NCBI GenBank assembly: GCA_013203365.1
Contig: JABMQG010000029.1
Location: 1-7,205, forward strand
Reading direction: 5' to 3'
Length of the DNA stretch: 7,205 bases
Origin: Planctomycetota bacterium
GTDB lineage: Bacteria; Planctomycetota; Phycisphaerae; SM23-33; FEN-1343
Below the pieces are notes generated by a model. It worked only from the letters and a program-made list of their open reading frames with translations, searched no databases and was not told where the DNA came from. Within the stretch, counting starts at the first letter, position 1. Each line of letters opens with the position of its first letter. Made by a program: the position numbers and the translations under genes. This document shows positions 1-6,445 of the stretch, one piece after another.

Positions 1-2979
1 ACCCAAACCGTATATACCGTGGCAATCTCCCTGGCACTGATCTTTCTTTGCGCCCACGCGCCCGCTTCGACGACCGAACCAGCGGCCACGGAACCTGCAG
101 CGACCGAACCGGCGGCCACGGAACCCACGACGACCGCACCGGCTGATGACAACAACCAGTCCGTGTCAATCAACGGCATGACGGTCGATAAGGTGGGCGA
201 TTTCCTCGGCGAAAAACTCAAAAGGGCAGTCGTCTTCCGCGACGAGGAACTGAAGAAAAAAAAGATCACCGTAATCTCCAAGGAGAAGCTTCCGATCGAG
301 GACGTGCTGTATCTGATTCGCGAGGCGCTGCTGTACCAAGGAATCATGGTTGAGATTTCACCGAAGGTCATCTGCATCCGCCCGGTCGGCGATGTAATGC
401 AGACGCACCTGAGACGGGTGGGGTACGCGCAGTCGGTCGATACGATCGACGACAAGCTGGAGATCGTCGCAAAGGAGTTCATCGTTCTTCACTACGACGT
501 GCAGAAAATGGTGACCGTCATCAAGCCCATGCTGTCTGATTTCGCACACGTCATGGCCGACCCCGACTCGGCCAAACTAGTGGTGACCGACACGGTTTCG
601 AACCTGCTTCGAATCGAACAGGTGGTCGCGAGCATGGACGTTGCCTTGGCCGAGGGGACCGTGACGGAGATCATCGAGCTGTCCAACGGCGGAGACGCGG
701 CCGAGATCGTCGCCATCGTTCGCTGGCTCATCGCCGGCAAAATGGGCATCAACGTCAAGGACATAACCACCGGTGGGGGGGGCGCGGCGGATGGCAAGAC
801 GCCGCCCCAGCCCCAACCAGGCCCCGGCAGGCCGCAGCCGAGGCCGGGTCGGCCCGGCGGCGATGGCGGCGTCACACAGATCGAGCCCAGCAAGACCCCG
901 GTGACGCTGGTGCCGCACGTGTCGCGAAACTGGATCATCGCCGTAGCGCCCGCGGAGATGATGGGCCAGATCAAGGTCTGGGTCGCCGAGCTCGACAAGC
1001 CGCGCCAGGTCGAGAAGGACTACGAGCTGTTCGACGTGAAAGACGCCGACGCCGACGACATCGCACGCCAGATCGGTCTGGTCATTAGGTCGCTGCCGAA
1101 CGTCGAACTCCGCTACACCACGCACGTCGTGCCGTTCGGGAAGTCGAAGAAGGTGATTGTGTTCGGCTCCAAGACCGGCCGGGAGATGGTCAAGGGCCTG
1201 ATAGAAAAGTTGGACATCGAGGACGCGGAAAAACGCATTCACAAGATCTTCCAAATCGAGCACGCCGACGCCGAGGAAATGGCCGAGCGGATCGAAACGC
1301 TCTACTCGAGCATGGAGGTCGCCTACAGCAGCAGATGGGGTACGTCCTACAGGCCCGCTGGGCAAGGCCCCAAGGTTACCGTCGTAGCCGATGTACGGCG
1401 AAACACCGTTACAGTCATCGCCGAACCCAAGACCATGAAAGAGGTCGAAAAGCTCATCGCAGAAGAAGACACGCCGATCGATCCGGATGATGTCAAGCCG
1501 AAGATATACGAGCTCAAGTATATCGACCCAGGTGAGATGCGCGATATTCTCAGCGATATGTTCAGCGAGAAAGAGGCCACTCAAGGCCTTCCGTGGTGGT
1601 GGGGTGGTGGCTCGGAAGAAAATAAAGTCAAGCCGGTCGGTCGGCTGCTGGGACAGTTTACGTTCCACGTGATGCCCAGTTCGAATCGGCTGATGGTGAA
1701 CACCAAGAATGTCGCCAACTATAAGGTCATCGACAACCTGATCGAGCAGCTGGATCAGCGCCAGACCGCCGGGCTGCCGGAGATCGTGGAGCTGAAGTAC
1801 GCCAACGCCGAGGACCTCTGCGAGCAGCTCAACGCCATGCTCGCCGAGCCTAGCACGCTCGCCAGCGTCCGCAGGGCCGACCGTGGGCTGAGCGACTCTC
1901 AGCAAACCAACAGGACCGACCGAGACAGCTCCTCCGGCAATCCAGGGCCCAATCCAGGCTCGCCGGCCCCGGCCGACCCGGGGGCCATGGTCTTCTGGTG
2001 GCAGCACTACAGGCCGCAGGCCGACGAGGTGCCAACCAGCAACCTCATCGGCAACATCCGCATCGTGCCGGTCTACGACCGTAACGCACTGATGGTGCTG
2101 GCACCGCCCGGATACAGAGATGCCATAATAGAACTGGTCGAGAAGATGGATCAGCCAGGCCGACAGGTGATGATCCAGGCAAGGATCGGTGAAATCCAAC
2201 ACTCCGACCAGACGACCCTCGGCCTGAGAATCGCCTCCGACCCGTCACTTCTGGCCCCGGCAGACACGGCCTTAGGCGCCGGGGGGAGCCTCAGCTACCT
2301 GGACGTGTTCGGCGGTACCCTTACCCTCGACAGCACCGCCAGCGTCAGCGCGCTGCTGAACCTGCTGATAAAAAAGTTCGACATGAAGATCCTGCTGGAG
2401 CCTACGATCACCACCTCCGACAACAAGGCCTCGGAATACTTCGACGGCTCGGACGTGCCCGTGCAGGACGAGATGAAACAGTCCACCGAGGGAACCTCCA
2501 CGGTGACGAACATCAGGTACATAAACGTCGGGACCTTACTTCGCGTCCGGCCGCATATTACAAAGGACAAGAACGTGGCCCTCACGATCAACCTGGCAAT
2601 CTCCCGCATCGCACCCGGCTCTGGCGCATTTGGAAACCCGATATTCGATCGCCGGGAGGTCACCACGGACGTGATAATCAAGGATTCCCAGACGATAATG
2701 CTCAGCGGCATCGTCCAGCAGGAAGATTACGAAGAGATACGCAAGGTGCCCCTGTTGGGCGACATCCCGCTGCTTGGCAAGCTCTTCCGCAGCGTGGATA
2801 AGGGCGTCAGGAACCGGGAACTGGTGCTCTTCATTACCCCTCGAGTCATGTCGAACGAAACAGACGTCCTCGAGCAGATGGCCAAGCCGCTCAAGATACT
2901 CGATCGGGTCGAAAATGCCTTCAATGCCGGCGACTGTCTCGATAAAGACGAATCGCCGGCGGAGAATACAACGCCGTGA
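1..2979 (+). CDS. Multi-domain outer-membrane secretin (GspD/PilQ superfamily), probably 5'-partial
   Basis: Secretins form the gated outer-membrane ring of type II secretion, type IV pilus and related machines. Residues are numbered from the GTG at 19. Residues 1-16 are a hydrophobic signal-peptide core, with cleavage likely after AHA or APA. A TEPAA repeat follows, then an N0/STN-like domain (about 49-123). Six N1-type modules lie at about 152-208, 215-327, 334-400, 406-483, 494-580 and 587-712. The secretin barrel spans about 716-945 and contains SDVPVQ, VGTLLRVRP and VPLLGDIPLLGKLFRS. Modules 2 and 6 carry Pro/Gly- and Ser/Pro-rich insertions. GspD usually has N0 plus three N-modules and about 650 residues, so 986 or more is long. 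The frame is open from base 1. The GTG has no visible Shine-Dalgarno sequence and gives a signal peptide without a basic n-region, so the true start is probably upstream. The tail after the barrel is short (about 40 residues), with no obvious S-domain. Whether it serves secretion or pili cannot be told here. Family assignment is very secure. Confidence 0.93.
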   Translation, partial: TQTVYTVAISLALIFLCAHAPASTTEPAATEPAATEPAATEPTTTAPADDNNQSVSINGMTVDKVGDFLGEKLKRAVVFRDEELKKKKITVISKEKLPIEDVLYLIREALLYQGIMVEISPKVICIRPVGDVMQTHLRRVGYAQSVDTIDDKLEIVAKEFIVLHYDVQKMVTVIKPMLSDFAHVMADPDSAKLVVTDTVSNLLRIEQVVASMDVALAEGTVTEIIELSNGGDAAEIVAIVRWLIAGKMGINVKDITTGGGGAADGKTPPQPQPGPGRPQPRPGRPGGDGGVTQIEPSKTPVTLVPHVSRNWIIAVAPAEMMGQIKVWVAELDKPRQVEKDYELFDVKDADADDIARQIGLVIRSLPNVELRYTTHVVPFGKSKKVIVFGSKTGREMVKGLIEKLDIEDAEKRIHKIFQIEHADAEEMAERIETLYSSMEVAYSSRWGTSYRPAGQGPKVTVVADVRRNTVTVIAEPKTMKEVEKLIAEEDTPIDPDDVKPKIYELKYIDPGEMRDILSDMFSEKEATQGLPWWWGGGSEENKVKPVGRLLGQFTFHVMPSSNRLMVNTKNVANYKVIDNLIEQLDQRQTAGLPEIVELKYANAEDLCEQLNAMLAEPSTLASVRRADRGLSDSQQTNRTDRDSSSGNPGPNPGSPAPADPGAMVFWWQHYRPQADEVPTSNLIGNIRIVPVYDRNALMVLAPPGYRDAIIELVEKMDQPGRQVMIQARIGEIQHSDQTTLGLRIASDPSLLAPADTALGAGGSLSYLDVFGGTLTLDSTASVSALLNLLIKKFDMKILLEPTITTSDNKASEYFDGSDVPVQDEMKQSTEGTSTVTNIRYINVGTLLRVRPHITKDKNVALTINLAISRIAPGSGAFGNPIFDRREVTTDVIIKDSQTIMLSGIVQQEDYEEIRKVPLLGDIPLLGKLFRSVDKGVRNRELVLFITPRVMSNETDVLEQMAKPLKILDRVENAFNAGDCLDKDESPAENTTP
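73..132 (+). repeat. In-frame tandem repeat encoding TEPAA x3 + TEPTT
   Basis: Four 15-base units encode TEPAA, TEPAA, TEPAA and TEPTT directly after the signal peptide of the secretin. The DNA alternates in codon use (ACC GAA .. then ACG GAA ..), so the underlying period looks like 30 bases, duplicated once. It probably forms a flexible, low-complexity linker between the cleaved signal peptide and the N0 domain. Such repeats can expand or contract in frame by slippage. Confidence 0.85.
2961..2964 (+). promoter_or_regulatory. Putative Shine-Dalgarno for the propeller lipoprotein
   Basis: GGAG lies inside the last codons of the secretin gene, 11 bases before the overlapping GTG start. The spacing is slightly long. 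It supports the GTG at 2976 as the start, together with the complete signal peptide that this start produces. Confidence 0.45.
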
Positions 2980-4118
2980 GGAAGTTTTCTTTAAGCTTTT
3001 TAACCATTTTAATCATAATATGCGCCTTGACGCTGGCGCCGCTTCCAGGCTGCCTCCAGCAATCCGCCAGCTCGCCCACGCTCGGCGAAAGCCGATGGAC
3101 GCCAGCCGCCGTAACGCAAACGCGGGTACGCGTCGAGTCATGGGGTGACGTGCCCAATGCCGGTTTGCATCTGCCGGCGGTCTCTCCCGACGGGAAATGG
3201 ATCGCTTACCTTCAGCTTCGCACAGGCCGGGCCGTATCGGTCGATTCGCCGCCCCCCGGCGACGCCATTGCTGCCGTCTCGCTCTGCGTCCGGCCCACGA
3301 AGGCCGCAGCCGGGGGGCGAGAGGTCTGCGAGTCCGCCGCCGCCGCACCGGCGGCGTGGTCGCCCGACAGTAAACGCATCGTATTCGTCGCCTGCGATCC
3401 TGCCGGCCGATGCGACCTTGCGATTCACGAGCCGGCCACCGGCCGAACGCAACGGCTCAGCCTGCCCTTGCGGCGGATTATGATGCCCGCCATCGCGCCC
3501 TCGGGCGATCGCCTGGCCATAGTCGCCGCCGATGAGACAGCCGATCGGCTGCGATTGTACGTAGTGCCGTTGGACAGCCCCGACAGTCTTACCGTCTGCC
3601 CGGCCGATGAGTCGGTCATTGGGCAATTCCAGCCGCAGTGGACCGCCGACGGGCGAATCCTGTTCGTGACGACTCGCCTCGACGAGGCCTGGCTGGCACA
3701 GTGGAAACCAGGCGACCCGCCTCGGCTTCTGTACAGGATAAACGTGCCATCTTCGCCCAGAGCAGTCGGCCAGGCCTTCGCCGGCTTGGCCCGGCCGTTA
3801 AGCCCGGACGATCGGCGGTTTGCCTATTATGACGCATCCATGGATCGGATCGTCCTGGTCGATCTGTCCGACGGCAAGCGGACCGAGATGCCCACACGGA
3901 CCCGAGCAGGCTGTTGGCTCGGCCCGCAACGGTTCGCGACGGCTACGGATGAGGAACTGACGCTCTACGACTGTTCCAACGGTAATCTGGCCCTGCTTAT
4001 GCGTGGCCCCTGGCTGCCGCGATGGGCAGGCGGCGACGGCGAACTGGTCCTCTGTACCCGAGGGACCGCCCCGGACATGTTCGGAGTGGTTCAAATGATT
4101 GTTATGCCGACAAAGTAG
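2976..4118 (+). CDS. Beta-propeller (PD40/TolB-like) lipoprotein coupled to the secretin
   Basis: A predicted lipoprotein of 380 residues. It has a basic n-region (MRK), a hydrophobic core and a lipobox LPGC with the lipidated Cys at residue 26. The mature part holds recurrent PD40/WD40-like blade motifs: SPDGKWIAYL (70-79), SPDSKRIVFV (129-138), APSGDRLAIV (174-183), TADGRILFVT (223-232), SPDDRRFAYY (276-285) and a weaker one near 316-332. This suggests a six-bladed propeller similar in fold to the TolB C-terminal domain. It lacks an obvious TolB N-terminal domain, so I do not call it TolB. The GTG start overlaps the secretin stop (GTGA) and a GGAG lies 11 bases upstream, so translational coupling is likely. 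It probably sits on the periplasmic face of a membrane. Leu+2 after the lipid Cys gives no inner-membrane retention signal by the E. coli Asp+2 rule. A secretin-accessory or assembly role is inferred from context only. The precise function is unknown. Confidence 0.85.
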   Translation: MRKFSLSFLTILIIICALTLAPLPGCLQQSASSPTLGESRWTPAAVTQTRVRVESWGDVPNAGLHLPAVSPDGKWIAYLQLRTGRAVSVDSPPPGDAIAAVSLCVRPTKAAAGGREVCESAAAAPAAWSPDSKRIVFVACDPAGRCDLAIHEPATGRTQRLSLPLRRIMMPAIAPSGDRLAIVAADETADRLRLYVVPLDSPDSLTVCPADESVIGQFQPQWTADGRILFVTTRLDEAWLAQWKPGDPPRLLYRINVPSSPRAVGQAFAGLARPLSPDDRRFAYYDASMDRIVLVDLSDGKRTEMPTRTRAGCWLGPQRFATATDEELTLYDCSNGNLALLMRGPWLPRWAGGDGELVLCTRGTAPDMFGVVQMIVMPTK

Positions 4119-4145
4119 TCGCTTGCCGAGTGGGGCGACCGCGGA

Positions 4146-5177
4146 TTACTCGTCGAACAACTGGGCGCCGCCGACCGTGCTGGGCGAGATGCCGAGATGC
4201 TCGTAGGTCTTCATCGTCACGCTTCGCCCGCGACGGGTGCGGGCCAGCAGGCCGGCCTGGAGCAGGAACGGCTCGACAACGTCCACCAGCGTGTCGTTCT
4301 CCTCGCCAAGCGTCGCGGCTACGGCCTCTATGCCGACAGGGCCGCCGTTGTACGTGTCGATTATCACGCGTAGAAACTTCCGGTCCAGCTCGTCCAGACC
4401 CAGCAGGTCGATCCCCTCCAGCTCCAGGGCCGATTCGATTGCCCCGGAGGTCAGTCGGCCGTCGCCTTTGACCTGGGCATAATCCCGGCAGCGGCGAACC
4501 AGACGGTTGGCTATCCTCGGCGTGCCGCGGGCCCGGCGGGCAATCAGGGCGACCGCGTCTTCGTCGTACTCGATGCCCAGCATCTTCGCCGTCATCCTCA
4601 CCCGATGAACGAGGTCCGCCGGCGACCAGAATTCCAGATGGTGCTGGATGCCGAACCGCGTACGCAGAGGCGGGCTGAGCAGCCCGGCACGCGTGGTCGC
4701 GCCGATCAGTGTGAAGGGCTTCAGCGTCAGGTTGACCGTTCGGCTGTGCATGCCCGAATCGATCACGAAGTCAACCTTGAACTCTTCCATGGCCGGGTAA
4801 ATGTACTCCTCCACGGCCGCGCTTAGACGGTGAATCTCATCGATGAATAGTACGTCCCCGTGTTCCAGATTGGTCAGTATGCCCACCAGGTCGCTCGCGC
4901 GGGTCAGTGCCGGGCCGGAGGTCACCTTGATGGTGGCGCCCATTTCGTGGGCGATCACGTAAGCCAAAGTGGTCTTGCCAAGACCCGGCGGGCCGTGAAG
5001 CATAACGTGCTCCATCGGCTCGCCACGCTGAAGAGCGGCCGTGATGGAGATACGCAGCTTCTCTATCAGGTCCGTCGAGCCAATGCACTCGTCCAGCCGA
5101 GTCGGCCGAAGGGCAACGTTGAGTTGCTCGTCGTCGGCGCCGGTGGAACTGCTGGAAATTATCTTTTCTCTCGCCAT
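4146..5177 (-). CDS. ruvB: Holliday junction branch-migration ATPase RuvB
   Basis: RuvB is the hexameric AAA+ motor that, with RuvA, drives branch migration of Holliday junctions in recombinational repair. The 343 residues match the usual family length. Visible motifs in order are Walker A GPPGLGKT (62-69), Walker B LFIDEI (110-115), sensor 1 IGATTR (158-163), the arginine-finger stretch LRTRFG (171-176, finger probably R174), sensor 2 GTPRIANRLVRR (218-229), and a C-terminal winged-helix region including GGPVGIEAVAATLGEE (about 278-293) and VEPFLLQAGLLARTRRGR (301-318). The ATG is preceded by GGAG with a 3-base spacer, which is close but usable. It is the last gene of the cysS-ruvC-ruvA-ruvB series, 46 bases after ruvA. 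It ends in TAA, facing the lipoprotein gene. No key residue appears missing. Confidence 0.98.
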   Translation of the reverse strand: MAREKIISSSSTGADDEQLNVALRPTRLDECIGSTDLIEKLRISITAALQRGEPMEHVMLHGPPGLGKTTLAYVIAHEMGATIKVTSGPALTRASDLVGILTNLEHGDVLFIDEIHRLSAAVEEYIYPAMEEFKVDFVIDSGMHSRTVNLTLKPFTLIGATTRAGLLSPPLRTRFGIQHHLEFWSPADLVHRVRMTAKMLGIEYDEDAVALIARRARGTPRIANRLVRRCRDYAQVKGDGRLTSGAIESALELEGIDLLGLDELDRKFLRVIIDTYNGGPVGIEAVAATLGEENDTLVDVVEPFLLQAGLLARTRRGRSVTMKTYEHLGISPSTVGGAQLFDE

Positions 5178-5180
5178 CGT

Positions 5181-5184
5181 CTCC
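5181..5184 (-). promoter_or_regulatory. Putative Shine-Dalgarno for ruvB
   Basis: On the minus strand GGAG precedes the ruvB ATG with only three bases between (GGAGACGATG). The spacing is short, but no better candidate lies closer than a GGGAA further upstream. It supports this ATG as the start. Confidence 0.45.
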
Positions 5185-5223
5185 GTCGCTATTCCCGGCT
5201 GCTGAATTTGGCCGGCCCGTTCG

Positions 5224-5853
5224 CTATCTCGCTCCGGCCTTCAACTTGAAGGCATGCCGAATGATCTCCTCCGGCGAGTCCGTCTCCGGCGCAACCGCCA
5301 ACACGCGTTCCACCAACGCGGTCGCATCCACACGCTTCTCGCCGAGTTGAATCAGCACATGCAAGGCCTCCGTGGCCGCTTCCGACAGACGCTCGGGCTC
5401 ACCGCCGACGGGACGGTTGCACGCCGCAAAATCGTCCACTTTGTCGTGCAACTCGGCAACGATCTGTTGGGCGGTCCGCTTGCCTATCTCAGGCAACGTG
5501 GCAAGGTACTGCTCGTCCTTCGCTACTATGGCCGCCGCCACCTGAGAGATCGGCTTTGCCAAAGCACGCAACGCCTTGCGAATACCGATGCCCTTGACCG
5601 TGGTGAATATCTGCAAAAACCGGCGGTCCTCCTCGCAGCAAAACCCGATAAGTCGCGGGGTCTGCCCGCCGCGGGACGGGTCCCCGTCAACGTAGTGGAT
5701 CGTGTGCAGGACGACCTCCTGCCCCAGCTTGCCCCGAAGGCGCTCCACGTCGCAGGCCGGGACCAAAACCTCGTACCAAAGACCCGAACCCGTGTCGATC
5801 ACGGCCTTCGCCTCGGTGAGCTGTTCCAGTCTTCCTGAGATACGAGCGATCAT
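5224..5853 (-). CDS. ruvA: Holliday junction DNA-binding protein RuvA
   Basis: RuvA tetramers bind the four-way junction and load RuvB onto it. I place the start at the ATG giving MIARISGRLEQ, which aligns with the usual RuvA N-terminus (MIGRLRG in E. coli) and gives 209 residues. An in-frame GTG three codons earlier (5862) is possible but less family-like. The order is an OB-fold domain (about 1-62), two helix-hairpin-helix motifs around VKGIGIRKA (84-98) and LPEIGKRTAQQIV (118-132), a linker, and the flexible domain III that contacts RuvB (about 156-209). The acidic pin is represented by D56 and D58. The segment after it (PSRGGQTPR) is a few residues longer than in E. coli. No convincing Shine-Dalgarno sequence precedes the start, but a promoter-like -10 element lies ten bases before the ATG. 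The gap is 79 bases after ruvC and 46 bases before ruvB. Confidence 0.96.
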   Translation of the reverse strand: MIARISGRLEQLTEAKAVIDTGSGLWYEVLVPACDVERLRGKLGQEVVLHTIHYVDGDPSRGGQTPRLIGFCCEEDRRFLQIFTTVKGIGIRKALRALAKPISQVAAAIVAKDEQYLATLPEIGKRTAQQIVAELHDKVDDFAACNRPVGGEPERLSEAATEALHVLIQLGEKRVDATALVERVLAVAPETDSPEEIIRHAFKLKAGAR

Positions 5854-5862
5854 AGGTTGCAC

Positions 5863-5891
5863 ATTGTACCGGCTGGTCCGACGATTGGAAA
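5863..5891 (-). promoter_or_regulatory. Possible sigma70-type promoter for ruvA(B)
   Basis: On the minus strand TTTCCA (5886-5891, 4 of 6 matches to the -35 consensus) and TACAAT (5863-5868, 5 of 6 matches to the -10) are separated by exactly 17 bases. The predicted transcript start, near 5856-5858, lies only a few bases before the ruvA ATG at 5853. The mRNA would then be almost leaderless, which fits the missing Shine-Dalgarno sequence. It is a consensus match only. Planctomycete promoters are poorly defined, and the gene may also be read through from cysS-ruvC. Confidence 0.35.
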
Positions 5892-5909
5892 CGAGCCGGC
5901 GCGGGAATT

Positions 5910-5924
5910 CACTATTGCACTATT
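5910..5924. repeat. Direct repeat CACTATT-g-CACTATT upstream of ruvA
   Basis: Two perfect 7-base copies with an 8-base period (AATAGTG on the coding strand of ruvA) lie in the non-coding ruvC-ruvA gap. They are centred about 60 bases upstream of the inferred ruvA transcription start. The place fits an activator or operator site, but no known regulator motif is recognised. The E. coli, Bacillus and alphaproteobacterial SOS-box patterns are not seen here. Chance occurrence is possible. Confidence 0.5.
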
Positions 5925-5932
5925 TACCAAAA

Positions 5933-6445
5933 TCATCCGCCGGCGGATGTTACCCGCCGACCAGCGCACAGCGCCACGGCCAGGGCGTCGGCTACGTCCG
6001 CCGGCTCCGGCAGCTTCGCCAGTTTGAACTCCGTCCGAATCGCATATTGCATCTGACGTTTCGACGCATGCCCGTTGCCTGTCAGGCTCTTTTTGATCGT
6101 GGTGGCCGGCAGGTTCTTTATGGCCGTGCCGGCCTGTTGGGCCGCCAGAAGAATCACCCCGCGGGCATGGCCCATCAGTATCGACGTCCGCGGGTGCTTG
6201 TAGTGCGCGTATAGATCCTCAATGGCAACCACATCAGGCATCAGCTCGGCCAGCAGCTCGACCAGGTCGGCGTGAATCTGTCGAACACGCTCGGCCAGGT
6301 CAGTCCCGCCGTCGGTACGGATCGCCCCGGCCTCCACCATCACCGGCACATCGCCGCCAAAGTCCACGGCCGCGTAGCCGGTGACCTGCAAACCAGGGTC
6401 AATGCCAAGGACGCGATACTTCAAATTGCCCTTTTCCTTTTCCAT
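5933..6445 (-). CDS. ruvC: Crossover junction endodeoxyribonuclease RuvC
   Basis: RuvC is the dimeric, metal-dependent resolvase that cuts Holliday junctions. The 170 residues are typical. The RNase-H-like active site is complete: D16 in GIDPG, E76 in AIEDLYA, and D150 and D153 in ADVADALAVA. The family stretches MGHARGVILLAA (91-102), PATTIKKSLTGNGHASK (113-129) and QMQYAI are also present. The start is ambiguous. The ATG at 6445 adds MEKEKGNLKY before RVLGIDPG, whereas most RuvC proteins start just before that motif. A TTG at codon 8 (6424) sits four bases after the purine run AGGAAAAGGG and could be the real start. The stop lies 79 bases before the ruvA ATG. The start is 45 bases after the cysS stop, so cotranscription with cysS is likely. 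Confidence 0.96.
   Translation of the reverse strand: MEKEKGNLKYRVLGIDPGLQVTGYAAVDFGGDVPVMVEAGAIRTDGGTDLAERVRQIHADLVELLAELMPDVVAIEDLYAHYKHPRTSILMGHARGVILLAAQQAGTAIKNLPATTIKKSLTGNGHASKRQMQYAIRTEFKLAKLPEPADVADALAVALCAGRRVTSAGG

Noticed and set aside
577..2202. Very long minus-strand open frame (541 codons) opposite the secretin gene
   Set aside because: It is a mirror frame produced by GC-rich codon bias. Its product is a His/Asp/Leu/Arg-rich mixture with no recognisable motif, whereas the + strand encodes a complete secretin.
3001..3020. T-rich stretch with AAGCTT palindrome after the secretin, resembling a terminator tail
   Set aside because: No GC-rich stem precedes it and it encodes the hydrophobic core of the lipoprotein signal peptide, which explains the T-rich codons.
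3138..3626. Minus-strand open frame of 162 codons opposite the propeller lipoprotein gene
   Set aside because: Gly/Arg-rich shadow without a motif. The + strand protein has a lipobox and regular propeller blades.
2976..4118. Calling the propeller lipoprotein TolB
   Set aside because: Only the propeller-type repeats fit. The TolB N-terminal domain and any Tol-Pal neighbours are absent, and it is a lipoprotein next to a secretin.
5254..5838. Plus-strand open frame of 194 codons opposite ruvA
   Set aside because: It lies wholly within ruvA antisense. The product is Arg/Gln/Leu-rich with no domain features, and ruvA motifs are intact on the other strand.
5863..5932. SOS box (LexA site) in the ruvC-ruvA gap
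   Set aside because: Neither CTGT-N8-ACAG, CGAAC-N4-GTTCG nor GTTC-N7-GTTC patterns are present on either strand.
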